Shown: positions 1 through 6,847, numbered from the stretch's first letter. The stretch: 9,803 nt of DNA from Puniceicoccales bacterium (GCA_031268545.1 JAIRXD010000033.1:1-9803), one strand, 5' to 3'. The notes: generated by a model not told the origin, from the sequence alone. Translations and numbers: made by a program.

Positions 1-222
1 GGTAAATGCACCGAAATTTTGAGGATATAGATTCTGGGCGCCCAGGTGTATTTTTTTTGATAAAATTGAAGCGGCGGTACCCAATGAAGTAAATGGTGGA
101 CATAGCACCACATCGGTATTGGTTATATTTGGCATCAATTTTAAAATCTCATTACACAATAGCTCCGTTTCTGTTACGGACTTATTCATTTTCCAGTTCC
201 CTGCGATTAGATATTTTCCCAT
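1..222 (-). CDS. tpiA: Triosephosphate isomerase, N-terminal part (cut by the window edge)
   Basis: This is the first 74 codons of a triosephosphate isomerase, the glycolytic and gluconeogenic enzyme that interconverts dihydroxyacetone phosphate and glyceraldehyde 3-phosphate in the cytosol. The translation starts MGKYLIAGNWKMNKS, with the family signature AGNWKMN carrying the substrate-binding Asn9 and catalytic Lys11. Further on are CPPFTSL (residues 41-47) and LGAQNLYPQNFGAFT (60-74), where the family normally continues with GE[IV]S. The catalytic His and Glu lie beyond the left edge. The frame is open throughout the visible part. The ATG lies 7 nt after the stop of the upstream HIT gene, so the two are probably co-transcribed. 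I see no strong ribosome binding site, so reinitiation or coupling is likely. Identification is secure from the motifs; integrity of the rest cannot be judged. Confidence 0.93.
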   Translation of the reverse strand, partial: MGKYLIAGNWKMNKSVTETELLCNEILKLMPNITNTDVVLCPPFTSLGTAASILSKKIHLGAQNLYPQNFGAFT

Positions 223-229
223 GGTGCTA

Positions 230-706
230 TTATACGAATTTTTTTAATCTTGCCCACATTTCTTCTGGAGATTGGTTGATAAGCCTGGTTTCATCCAGAA
301 CAGTCATGAAGTTTGTGTCACCAATCCATCTTGGAAACACATGGCAGTGGAGGTGTTGTGGAATTCCAGCTCCGGCGGCAGCACCAAGATTAAATCCTAT
401 GTTAAACCCATCCGGAGCCAATGCTTTTTGTAAAATTACTTGGGCTAGGGTTATCATTTCGATAATATCCCTCCGTTCTTCCGGTGATAACAAATCTAGG
501 CGACTAACTTCTCAAAAGGGTATGACCAGTAGGTGGCCAGCATTGTAGGGGAATTTATTGAGAATTAGGTAACAGAGTTCACTTTTTTTAAGTAGTAATG
601 CAGCCTTCTCATCACCAGTTATCGGTATTTTGATAAATGGATTAGGGTCCGATTCCTTCCTGCTCTCCACATATTTTGAGCGCCCAAAAGCATTTAGATT
701 TTGCAT
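230..706 (-). pseudogene. HIT-family nucleotide hydrolase/phosphorylase, interrupted by an in-frame TGA
   Basis: Read through one stop, this frame gives a HIT (histidine triad) protein of about 158 residues, a family acting on nucleoside phosphates such as Ap4A. The first half contains CYLILNKFPYNAGHLLVIPF (residues 45-64), then TGA at 512-514 (codon 65). The same frame continues EVSRLDLLSPEERRDIIEM, then GFNIGFNLGAAAGAGIPQHL, and the triad HLHCHV (His118, His120, His122) followed by PRWIGDTNFM. In relatives codon 65 usually encodes Arg (IPxR), so a single change CGA or AGA to TGA explains it. All other motifs are preserved, so the event is recent, or it is a sequencing error. The TTG at 493 could start only a fragment lacking the first strands. 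The start chosen is the ATG at 706, and no clear Shine-Dalgarno precedes it. It sits directly before tpiA and diverges from the lipoprotein gene at 820. Confidence 0.85.
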
Positions 707-734
707 AGTGAAATAACTATCTAACTATTCTAAT

Positions 735-784
735 AAGGCAATTTTGAAAATATAAATTGCAAAATAGAAACATAAAATTGCCTT
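735..784. repeat. 11-bp perfect inverted repeat in the divergent intergenic region
   Basis: AAGGCAATTTT at 735-745 is matched by AAAATTGCCTT at 774-784, separated by 28 bp. A shorter competing pair lies inside (ATTTTG 741-746 and CAAAAT 760-765). The repeat sits in the 113-bp AT-rich gap between the HIT gene and the lipoprotein gene, which are transcribed away from each other. It therefore fits an operator or promoter-region dyad better than a terminator, although the right arm runs into TTTTT (783-787). No convincing -35/-10 pair was found for either gene here. Confidence 0.4.
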
Positions 785-819
785 TTTGATATAAATATAT
801 ACAATCAATATCGTTACAA

Positions 820-1311
820 ATGATTCCAAGAGTTATAATTATATTACTTTCGATGTTAATGTGTTCCTGCAGCTATCGCAATACACTGATTCGCGATGAT
901 GTAAAAATCAGGTATGTTTTGATAAAAGAGAAGCAAAAGAATGATTTCATTAGGATTGGAGACATTTTCAAGAAATCGAAATCCAAAAACCATCTGTGTG
1001 TTTTGCCAGCCGATGCTGAAAAAGGAGGCCTATATTTCGTGATAGGCTTAAATACCAATGTTAAAAATTTACCTTCGGGATCGTCGATGGAAATAAAATG
1101 TCTATTCTCATCAGAAGATAAGCAGGAGGTGGTGTATTGTGCACCTATCAATTGTAAATTTGATGAGCGATTGAATGAAATATATTTCAAAATTTCAGAT
1201 GATGCAAATCTTCGTAGAAGCTTAACTGCCTGGAAGATTGTGATATATTCTGACCAAGTCGAGCAAATTGTGCTCAAGAAAAGTTATCTCTGGATCGATA
1301 ATCCAAACTAA
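820..1311 (+). CDS. Putative lipoprotein of unknown function
   Basis: This is a 163-residue protein that I do not recognise. It opens with a short positively charged start and a hydrophobic stretch, MIPRVIIILLSMLMCSCSY, ending in Cys15 and Cys17. Ser before Cys17 makes a plausible but non-canonical lipobox, so export and lipid anchoring are inferred, not certain. The mature part alternates polar and beta-prone segments (GGLYFVIGLNT around 68-78, EIYFKIS around 139-145, WKIVIYSD around 157 before the end), which suggests a small beta-rich periplasmic domain. No catalytic motif is visible. The ATG at 820 has no Shine-Dalgarno; it is chosen because it gives the full signal-like N-terminus. It diverges from the HIT gene and converges on mlaE, its stop lying 5 bp from the mlaE stop, with no obvious terminator between. 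An opposite-strand open frame across the same bases lacks any family-like sequence and is taken as a shadow. Confidence 0.65.
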   Translation: MIPRVIIILLSMLMCSCSYRNTLIRDDVKIRYVLIKEKQKNDFIRIGDIFKKSKSKNHLCVLPADAEKGGLYFVIGLNTNVKNLPSGSSMEIKCLFSSEDKQEVVYCAPINCKFDERLNEIYFKISDDANLRRSLTAWKIVIYSDQVEQIVLKKSYLWIDNPN

Positions 1312-1316
1312 TGATT

Positions 1317-2165
1317 TTATATGCCGGACATGGATAATAGCAAAGCATAGATGGCATCGGCTAGTATAATAAGTGTTATGCTTGCCACCACCGAAGCAGT
1401 GGTGGCTGTACCCACTGAGGCGGCACTTCGGCCACATTTAAGCCCATAAAAACAACCAGTTGCTGAAATTATTGTTCCAAAGCTGGTACATTTTATAATT
1501 CCAATAAGTATGTCTCGCAGAGTTACAGCATGTTGAGTTTGAGAAATATATTTGGTTACGGTAATATCCATCGATGGCATGGCAGCTATCAAGCCACCGA
1601 TTATACCAAAAAAATCAGCAAATATACATAGAAATGGCATCATCAATGTCATGGCTACTATTCTTGGGGTTATTAGGAAATCTATGACCTGAATGCCAAA
1701 GGTCTTCAATGCATCGATTTCCTCGTTTGCATTCATGCTTCCAATGGTTGCTGCAAAAGCTGCACCGGTTCTGCCGGACATTATGATGCCGACCATTAAA
1801 CAGCCCATTTCCCTGGTCATGGCTAGACCCACTAGATCGGCCACATATATACTAGCACCGAAGGTTTTTAGCTGAATAATACTGACAAAGGATATGATTA
1901 GCCCCACCAGAAAACTTATCAATACCACGATGGGTAGTGCCTTGACGCCGGACTGTTGGAGCAATTGCCGGAAATCATTTTTACGAAATTTTAATCGACA
2001 ACCAACAAATTTAATAATCGATATGTTGACTTCTCCGATAAAAGATAGCAATTTTATGGAAAAATTGATTAGCTTGTTTTTGTAATCTATTAGTGACAAA
2101 AATACACCATGACTTTCTCGATTTGCCGTTAAAGTATTTAGTTCTTGTTGAGAATCTGTGGTCAT
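1317..2165 (-). CDS. mlaE: MlaE/YrbE-type ABC transporter permease
   Basis: This is a 282-residue inner-membrane permease of the MlaE (YrbE) family, which together with an MlaF ATPase and an MCE-domain MlaD protein moves phospholipids between inner and outer membranes. The N-terminal 65 or so residues are hydrophilic or amphipathic. The core has hydrophobic segments near 76-97, 122-142, 166-196, 219-240 and 254-278. The family signature is clear: TREMGC (117-122), then SGRTGAAFAATIGSM (130-144), EEIDALKTFGI (148-158) and ITPRIVAM (165-172). Pro usually follows TREMG, and here Cys replaces it. The frame is intact and ends in TAA. The start is the ATG at 2165; an in-frame TAG lies just upstream, so no longer start is possible. 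No MlaF, MlaD or MlaC gene is present in this window, which is unusual because these genes normally cluster. Family assignment is strong, but the exact substrate and direction are unknown. Confidence 0.9.
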   Translation of the reverse strand: MTTDSQQELNTLTANRESHGVFLSLIDYKNKLINFSIKLLSFIGEVNISIIKFVGCRLKFRKNDFRQLLQQSGVKALPIVVLISFLVGLIISFVSIIQLKTFGASIYVADLVGLAMTREMGCLMVGIIMSGRTGAAFAATIGSMNANEEIDALKTFGIQVIDFLITPRIVAMTLMMPFLCIFADFFGIIGGLIAAMPSMDITVTKYISQTQHAVTLRDILIGIIKCTSFGTIISATGCFYGLKCGRSAASVGTATTASVVASITLIILADAIYALLLSMSGI

Positions 2166-2350
2166 CCCTAATTGGGCCTAGATATGTTGTTATATTCCTA
2201 AGTTACAAGCCAGATCGCATTTGCCCAGGGAAATTTTTGCCTATTCCTAGGAATTTAGCCAGAAAATACAATCCGATGGATAGGCCATTATAGGATAGCC
2301 TTTATATTTTTATGCCAGGAAAGGTTTAGGCAGCAATGATTGAAGTGCTG
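2166..2350. other. Non-coding gap upstream of mlaE
   Basis: These 185 bp lie between the HU/IHF-type gene and mlaE, both on the minus strand. I find no convincing coding sequence: all three minus frames carry stops, although one short frame (about 2205-2300) reads as a hydrophobic stretch containing GLYFLAKFLGIG and could be a gene remnant or the mlaE leader. A minus-strand TATAAT occurs at 2287-2292 but lacks a good -35, so an mlaE promoter there is only possible. A perfect palindrome at 2243-2254 is listed separately. Confidence 0.5.
2243..2254. repeat. 12-bp perfect palindrome ATTCCTAGGAAT
   Basis: This is a self-complementary 12-mer located 78 bp upstream of the mlaE start codon and 33 bp downstream, in mlaE orientation, of a TATAAT. 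It could be a dimeric regulator site or a small hairpin in the mlaE leader. It could also be chance in AT-rich DNA. A looser match, ATTCCTAAG, occurs about 50 bp closer to mlaE. Confidence 0.3.
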
Positions 2351-2671
2351 TCATTTTTGGTTTTTTATATGCTTCGGCGATATTTTTTCTATATTCTCTC
2401 GCAGTTCCTTGCCACATTTAAACTTGACCGTTACCCGTTCGGGGATCACCACATCCTTCTCAGGTTTATTTGGATTTCTACCTATCCTGCTTTTCCTAAT
2501 GGATAGGTGAAATACCCCGAAATCACGGATTTCCACATTGCGCTTGTTTTTTAACGCATTAGCTAAATGTTCAAAAATCGAATGAACGATTTTTTTAGCT
2601 TGTCTCTGCGGTAAATCAAATTCTGAATGTAAATTATCAGACAATTCTTTTTTTGTAAAATTTCCACCCAT
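2351..2671 (-). CDS. HU/IHF-family nucleoid DNA-binding protein
   Basis: This is a 106-residue histone-like protein of the HU/IHF fold, which dimerises and bends DNA in the minor groove. The N-terminal helices match the family (FTKKELSDNLHSEFDLPQRQ from about residue 5, then KKIVHSIFEHLANALKN). The turn VEIRDFGVFHLSIRKSRIGR (46-65) leads into the DNA-contacting arm with the intercalating-proline motif RNPNKPEKDVVIPERVTVKF. The C-terminal helix is GKELRENIEK. The spelling FKCGKELRENIE at the end is closer to IHF than to HU, but I do not assign a subunit. It ends in TGA, and the length is normal or slightly long. The start is the ATG at 2671; there is no classical Shine-Dalgarno, only a weak TGGGA about 10 nt upstream. 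A candidate promoter lies 30 nt upstream, so it is probably transcribed on its own despite following lpxB. Confidence 0.9.
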   Translation of the reverse strand: MGGNFTKKELSDNLHSEFDLPQRQAKKIVHSIFEHLANALKNKRNVEIRDFGVFHLSIRKSRIGRNPNKPEKDVVIPERVTVKFKCGKELRENIEKISPKHIKNQK

Positions 2672-2701
2672 TCCAAATCCCAGTCAGATAAGTCTTTCGC
2701 A

Positions 2702-2729
2702 ATTATCATAATAATAAAGATTAATGCAA
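2702..2729 (-). promoter_or_regulatory. Candidate sigma-70-type promoter for the HU/IHF gene
   Basis: On the minus strand, TTGCAT (2729-2724), a 16-bp spacer and GATAAT (2707-2702) lie about 30 nt before the start codon. The -10 matches five of six consensus bases; the -35 matches three. The same TTGCAT plus 16-bp spacing recurs upstream of the gene starting at 8053, which raises confidence modestly. Confidence 0.45.
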
Positions 2730-2783
2730 GCAATAATAACAAATTATTGACAAAAAAGAACCTGTTACATAATTTTCATTGAT

Positions 2784-3938
2784 TTATTTCTGTAAAATAG
2801 AGTTGGATATCTTTTCCATAATAAGGTTTTCTAGCGTATTATCAGGAGATTTACCGAGTAGATCTTTTATTCTAATACTGTTACTTTGGGCCCGCTCAAT
2901 GGTTGCTGCGCTGTAAAATTCGGCTATATATGGTATTGCTTTTTGGAAATTATTTTGGATGAATTCCGGAATGGCCTCTTCCTGGAGAAGTATGTTGGCC
3001 ATACCCAGGTATTTTATTTTTACGAGTTTGCATCCAGTCCAGAAGGTAATGGGGTTTGCTTTGTATACTATTACGCTTGGCAATCCGGCAAGGGCGCACT
3101 TCAATGACATTGTACCGGAACTCATTATCGCTGAACTGGCAAGTACATCTGTGTCTGCTGATATAAAGTTTATTCTGGATTCCAAGCGGTGATTTGCCGT
3201 GTGGTTGCGAAGAATTTGTAACAGTGTTTCGTTTGGATAAATAACTACGGCCTTTCTACTTTGTTCTGTGGATGATTGGAACAATTTTAACATTACTGGG
3301 AAAATTCGCTTTATGGCAGCAACTCTACTACCGGGCAATAGCAGTGTCGGTGCCGATGGATCGAATTTGATTCCGAGATTGTAATCATCTTCCATAAATG
3401 GATGGACCACAAAATTAACATCAAGGTCTGTGTCGCTATAGCAGCTAACTTCGAATGGAAAGATTACTCCAAGAGAATCAATGATTCTGGCCATGGTGAA
3501 TCTGCGCCGGGCTTTCCATGCCCATATCTGGGGGCTAATATAGTAGTAGATGAATGAGCTACCTCCGGCTTTATGGCTCAATTTTTTTCGATATAACTCC
3601 TTGGCGAGTCGCAGGTTAAAGCCAGGATAGTCCACCAAGCATAGAACCTTTGGTTTATGCTTCCGGATCCAGCCAACTACCTCATGTAATAATTTTTTAA
3701 AAAATAATATATATTTAGCTACTTCCAGCAGGCCAACCACGGAAAATTTCGTCAAATCGAATAATAATTTTGCCCCAGCTTCCTGCAATTTAATACCGCC
3801 TATGGCGTAGATGTGGATGTTATTATTTTCTCTAAGTATTTTGGATACAACGGTGGTAATATGTTCATCGCCGGAATGTTAACCGGCTATAACTAGTCAA
3901 TCCACAGAAGTTTCTGGTTCTTCGAGGAGAATTTTCAT
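2784..3938 (-). pseudogene. lpxB: Lipid-A-disaccharide synthase with two early nonsense codons
   Basis: LpxB (glycosyltransferase family 19) joins UDP-2,3-diacylglucosamine and lipid X to make the lipid A disaccharide at the inner membrane. The frame from the ATG at 3938 would give 384 residues, the usual length, and that ATG overlaps the ychF stop as TGATG, implying translational coupling. Codon 14 is TGA (3897-3899) and codon 20 is TAA (3879-3881), inside what should be VDxLVIAG[E]HSGDEH; codon 20 is the conserved Glu of AGExSGD. Afterwards the frame is open and clearly LpxB: IYAIGG, LVDYPGFNLRLA with the catalytic-type Asp, ISPQIWAWK, VIFPFE, LLPGSR, SSGTMSLKCALAGLPSVIVY. Conserved positions are also altered: SGTxxLE reads LK (codon 280) and FVGHP reads FVVHP (codon 178). 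After the TAA only a TTG at 3788 offers a start before internal residues, and it would delete the first 50. Probably inactive. Confidence 0.87.
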
Positions 3939-5041
3939 CATCTGTTGAATCTGAAAATTGCAATATCACCATCGCGAAATTCGTAATCCCTGCCTTCTAG
4001 TCTATATTTACCTAATTCCTTTGCAGCGGCGTAGCTGCCAGTGGCAATAAGATCTGCATAGTCTACTACTTCGGCTTTTATGAATCCTTTTTCAAAATCT
4101 CCATGGATAATCCCTGCGCATTGGGGAGCTTTCATTCCCCTTTTAAATGTCCAGGCACGGACTTCTGTTTCCCCGGCAGTGAAATACGAGGCCAGGCCAA
4201 GCAGATCATAGGTTGATCTTATTAGGTTGGATATGCCGCTGCCTTTCAGTGCCAAATCTTCTAGATAATTTGCCGCATCCTCAGGTGAAAAATCCATCAA
4301 ATCTGCTTCTAATTGGGCGCAGATCATACAGCTTCTGGCGTTGCTTTGTTTAGAGACATAGTCTTCCACGGCGGAAATGTAGGCCTGACAACCGGAATCT
4401 TTAATGCCATTTTCTAGAACATTTTCTGCATAAATCACAGGCTTGTCTGTCAGTAAATTAAACGATTTTACCAGCGATATATCTTCTTTTTTTATATCAA
4501 CGCTATTGGCCATATTTCCATCATTCAGGTGATGCTGCAATGCATTTAGTAATTCGATGGCGCTTTGTGCATCTTTATCTCCACTTTTGGCCTTTTTGGT
4601 ATTTTTTTGGATCTGATTATCTATGGATTGGAGGTCAGCCAGAATTAATTCGGTATTTATCACTTCTATATCACGGAGAGGGTCAATGCTGCCCATATTA
4701 TGGATGATGTCGGTATTTTGGAAACATCTAACCATATGGACGATGGCGTCAACTTCACGGATGTTTGCCAAGAATTTATTGCCCAGGCCTTCGCCGTTGC
4801 TAGCTCCGGCCACCAGTCCAGCAATATCGACGAATTCCACAGCTGCTGGAATAATTTTATTGGTTTTCACTATCTTGGCAAGTTGGCCCAGTCTATCATC
4901 AGGCAACTCTACTACACCCACATTTGGTTCTATGGTACAGAATGGGTAGTTTTCCGCCGAAGCTTTTCTGGAGCGAGTTAGTGCATTGAACAGCGTACTT
5001 TTTCCCACATTTGGCAGGCCAATTATACCAGCTTTTAGCAT
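3938..5041 (-). CDS. ychF: Redox-regulated ATPase/GTPase YchF (OLA1 family)
   Basis: This is a 367-residue YchF/OLA1 P-loop NTPase, a near-universal ribosome-associated ATPase implicated in translation and stress responses. The P-loop GLPNVGKST lies at 8-16, [14 protein letters not shown] at 31-44, and the G3 motif DIAGL at 72-76 followed by [13 protein letters not shown]. The usual NKxD is replaced by NVLE (207-210), the family's NxxE that explains ATP rather than GTP preference. A helical insertion covers about 130-190. A C-terminal TGS domain runs from [12 protein letters not shown] through [15 protein letters not shown] to [13 protein letters not shown] chose the ATG at 5041 over the TTG at 5047 because AGGTGG at 5053-5048 is spaced 6 nt from it and MLKAG is a standard N-terminus. 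The gene ends in tandem TGA TGA, and the lpxB ATG overlaps the first stop. It lies downstream of a small secreted protein gene and appears intact. Confidence 0.96.
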   Translation of the reverse strand: MLKAGIIGLPNVGKSTLFNALTRSRKASAENYPFCTIEPNVGVVELPDDRLGQLAKIVKTNKIIPAAVEFVDIAGLVAGASNGEGLGNKFLANIREVDAIVHMVRCFQNTDIIHNMGSIDPLRDIEVINTELILADLQSIDNQIQKNTKKAKSGDKDAQSAIELLNALQHHLNDGNMANSVDIKKEDISLVKSFNLLTDKPVIYAENVLENGIKDSGCQAYISAVEDYVSKQSNARSCMICAQLEADLMDFSPEDAANYLEDLALKGSGISNLIRSTYDLLGLASYFTAGETEVRAWTFKRGMKAPQCAGIIHGDFEKGFIKAEVVDYADLIATGSYAAAKELGKYRLEGRDYEFRDGDIAIFRFNR

Positions 5042-5047
5042 TGACAA

Positions 5048-5053
5048 CCACCT
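5048..5053 (-). promoter_or_regulatory. Ribosome binding site deciding the ychF start
   Basis: On the minus strand AGGTGG is separated by 6 nt from the ATG at 5041 but abuts the upstream TTG at 5047, so the ATG must be the start. Confidence 0.75.
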
Positions 5054-5107
5054 AATTATGCTGGGTAAAAATGCAATTCAAAAGAGGCCAGGGGAAGTTT
5101 TTTTTGT

Positions 5108-5473
5108 TTATTCATCATCAAGGATCACTTCTACTGATAATCTGGTTCGATCATTTTTTGGTAAATCTGTATCGGATGATATATTGATAAATGCAAACCC
5201 ATTGTTATTTTTTTCTCCCAGAACTCCCATGCCCAGCATGCTCGGTGTTTGGGTGGGTGAATTATAGACATCTTGGATTATAGCGGCTTTAATTCTGCTG
5301 GGTTGGCTGAAGGAGAATTGGGAATCAGGATTTTGAGGTGATTGGTAGGCTTCATGGGCATATTCTTCTTCTGGATCTTTGTTTTTAAGCACAAAAACCT
5401 CACCACTGGTATTTAATGATGCATACATCCACAGGCATAATAATGGGACATAAATTTTGATTTGATTAGCCAT
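5108..5473 (-). CDS. Small secreted protein of unknown function
   Basis: This is a 121-residue protein of no family I recognise. The N-terminus MANQIKIYVPLLCLWMYASL looks like a signal peptide or single membrane anchor (hydrophobic about residues 6-20), with possible cleavage near ASLNTSG. The rest is polar, with an acidic stretch KDPEEEYAHEAY, a Ser/Pro/Gln-rich linker, then SRIKAAIIQDVYNSPTQTPS and a probable beta segment GFAFINISSDTDLPKNDRTR ending in SVEVILDDE. No catalytic residues are evident. It is preceded by the best promoter in the window and followed 66 bp later by ychF on the same strand, so it is likely the first gene of a transcript with ychF and lpxB. The start is the ATG at 5473, which gives the complete signal sequence. 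The frame is open and ends in TAA. Confidence 0.65.
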   Translation of the reverse strand: MANQIKIYVPLLCLWMYASLNTSGEVFVLKNKDPEEEYAHEAYQSPQNPDSQFSFSQPSRIKAAIIQDVYNSPTQTPSMLGMGVLGEKNNNGFAFINISSDTDLPKNDRTRLSVEVILDDE

Positions 5474-5502
5474 AGTAGTTTGGAATTTGATTATAATAAA
5501 TA

Positions 5503-5530
5503 ATTATGCAATTAAGAAAAGACTTGTCAA
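5503..5530 (-). promoter_or_regulatory. Sigma-70-type promoter for the 5473-to-2784 gene set
   Basis: On the minus strand, TTGACA (5530-5525, perfect consensus) is followed by 16 bp and CATAAT (5508-5503, five of six). It lies 29 nt before the ATG at 5473. A second TATAAT occurs about 8 bp further downstream but is badly spaced. The -35 is inside the near-palindrome CTTGTCAAG (5523-5531), so TTGTCA also reads on the plus strand toward the tRNA genes. Confidence 0.65.
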
Positions 5531-5565
5531 GTTGCACGGCGGAACTAGTACTTTAGGCCATGGAT

Positions 5566-5641
<76 letters not shown>

Positions 5642-5674
5642 TTTTATTTTTGTTAGTTTTTAATTTTTCATTGA

Positions 5675-5694
5675 TCTGATCGAAGGTGATCAGA
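5675..5694 (+). repeat. Hairpin between the two tRNA genes
   Basis: TCTGATC (5675-5681) pairs perfectly with GATCAGA (5688-5694) around a 6-nt loop, GAAGGT. No U-run follows, so it is not a terminator. It may be a processing signal in a tandem tRNA transcript, or chance. The preceding spacer (5642-5670) is T-rich. Confidence 0.35.
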
Positions 5695-5702
5695 ATGTCT
5701 GG

Positions 5703-5779
5703 GGGCGGCTAGCTCAGTTGGTTAGAGCGCCTGGTTTACACCCAGTAGGTCGCAGGTTCGAGTCCTGTGCCGCCCACCA
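5703..5779 (+). tRNA. tRNA-Val, anticodon TAC
   Basis: The cloverleaf is complete at 77 nt with an encoded CCA. The acceptor GGGCGGC pairs perfectly with GCCGCCC. The D arm is GCTC-AGTTGGTTA-GAGC. The anticodon loop TTTACAC gives anticodon TAC (valine). The anticodon stem CCTGG/CCAGT has four good pairs and a C-U mismatch at its first position (5730 with 5746). The variable loop is AGGTC. The T arm is GCAGG-TTCGAGT-CCTGT, with one G-U pair. Confidence 0.94.
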
Positions 5780-5987
5780 GGATTTTCATAAAAGGACAAA
5801 ATTATTTTTACATTATTTTGATAAAATATCATTTTCAATGGATATTATTTCGGCCTATTTTGACGATATTTATCGAGTGATGTTTCACAAAAACTTTTCC
5901 CATAGGGCTTTATCGGACGATTAATTTACTTTTCCTGTCAAGGAAAATCTTGACAGCCATGGATGATTCTGCGAGGATAGAACCACT
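5780..5987. other. Non-coding leader between tRNA-Val and the secreted-protein gene
   Basis: These 208 AT-rich bp contain no convincing gene. A 28-codon frame at 5838-5924 lacks a ribosome binding site or any family look. Near the end lies a pair of overlapping inverted repeats (5930-5956, listed separately), then AGGA at 5974-5977, about 10 nt before the ATG at 5988. No clear rho-independent terminator follows the tRNA. Confidence 0.5.
5930..5956 (+). promoter_or_regulatory. Overlapping, mutually exclusive hairpins before the gene at 5988
   Basis: Two perfect inverted repeats share bases. TTTTCC (5930-5935) pairs with GGAAAA (5942-5947) around TGTCAA. CTGTCAAG (5935-5942) pairs with CTTGACAG (5949-5956) around GAAAAT. 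Both cannot form at once. The right arm contains TTGACA (5950-5955), a perfect -35, but no -10 is properly spaced after it. It lies 32 nt before the start codon, so it could be an operator, an RNA switch, or a coincidence. Confidence 0.4.
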
Positions 5988-6728
5988 ATGAAAAATAAAA
6001 TAAAAAAATTCTTAGTATTGTTTATGTTTCTGACATCCGTCAATCTCGCCACCGCTGACCCCTGGCATGATTTATTAGAAAAATACAGAGCCAATGATTG
6101 GACTCTGAAGCCAGGTCCGAATGGCGTGGCTGATTTTGCAAGAGAAGATGGTAGGTTTGCCCGAGCTATTAATATGTATATTGACAGTGGTAGTATTACT
6201 AACTTGCTTGATGCTGCTGAATTATATGTGTTTATTCTTGATAAATTAGCTAGGTTTTTCAAAGCTATTTTTCAACATCATAGGTTATACAACTCGCAGC
6301 AGATTGATATGGCTATATGCATAGATCAATGGCTATGTGACAGTATTCATCCATCGGAGCTTTTTAATAATAACGAACCGAAAAAGAAAGCGAATATGGC
6401 AATAAATGATGGAGTAAAGGCAGTATATGGTATGGATATAGATGAAGCAATGTTTGCTATATGTGCAAAGGTATATAGTCCATTAGAGGATATATTGATG
6501 GATGTATTTAAAAGAGCTGAGGATTGTGTGCGTGGTTGGTGGGTTAACGGAATTTCATTGGTGCCTGCCTTAAAAAAAGAGGGATTTTCGAAAAAAAATG
6601 TGGAGAAAATTTGCATGACAATAGATAGGTGCATAACGGGCAAAGATCAGGCTAGTATTTCTTTTTTTAAAAAATGGTATATTATTAAAAATGAATTGAG
6701 TGGTACTTTACTATCTCCGGAATGGTAG
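5988..6728 (+). CDS. Secreted protein of unknown family
   Basis: This is a 246-residue protein that I do not recognise. The N-terminus MKNKIKKFLVLFMFLTSVNL is a classic Sec signal peptide (charged n-region, hydrophobic core), with predicted cleavage after Ala-Thr-Ala23 before DPWHDLL. The mature part (about 223 residues) looks mainly helical. It contains an aspartate/alanine-rich helix LLDAAELYVFILDKLARFFK (about 76-95), scattered cysteines (Cys in MAICIDQWLCDS, FAICAKVYS, AEDCVRGWW, EKICMTIDRC) that could form periplasmic disulfides, and Trp-Trp near the middle of the C-terminal half. No catalytic signature is seen. The start ATG at 5988 has AGGA at 5974-5977, a somewhat long spacing. The stop is TAG. 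It is read away from the tRNA genes and converges on the gene ending at 6848. The signal peptide fixes the start well; the function is unknown. Confidence 0.75.
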   Translation: MKNKIKKFLVLFMFLTSVNLATADPWHDLLEKYRANDWTLKPGPNGVADFAREDGRFARAINMYIDSGSITNLLDAAELYVFILDKLARFFKAIFQHHRLYNSQQIDMAICIDQWLCDSIHPSELFNNNEPKKKANMAINDGVKAVYGMDIDEAMFAICAKVYSPLEDILMDVFKRAEDCVRGWWVNGISLVPALKKEGFSKKNVEKICMTIDRCITGKDQASISFFKKWYIIKNELSGTLLSPEW

Positions 6729-6847
6729 AAGATTTAGCGGCTATTTTGGATTATAGAGGCCTGCAAAAAATATTATTGAAGTAAGAGTTGGGGTGGATGG
6801 GTTGATTTTTAATAAAAAACCGGATCGATGAAATGGTGGGATTTTTT

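Noticed and set aside
512..514. Selenocysteine at the in-frame TGA of the HIT gene
   Set aside because: The bases just after the TGA form no convincing SECIS-like hairpin, and the family has Arg rather than Cys at this position.
873..1277. Minus-strand frame opposite the putative lipoprotein gene
   Set aside because: The plus-strand frame has a signal peptide and a sensible stop just before mlaE; the minus frame has neither signal nor motifs.
5718..5924. Plus-strand open frame starting inside tRNA-Val, including a 28-codon tail from 5838
   Set aside because: It overlaps the tRNA, has no ribosome binding site, and its translation has no family look.
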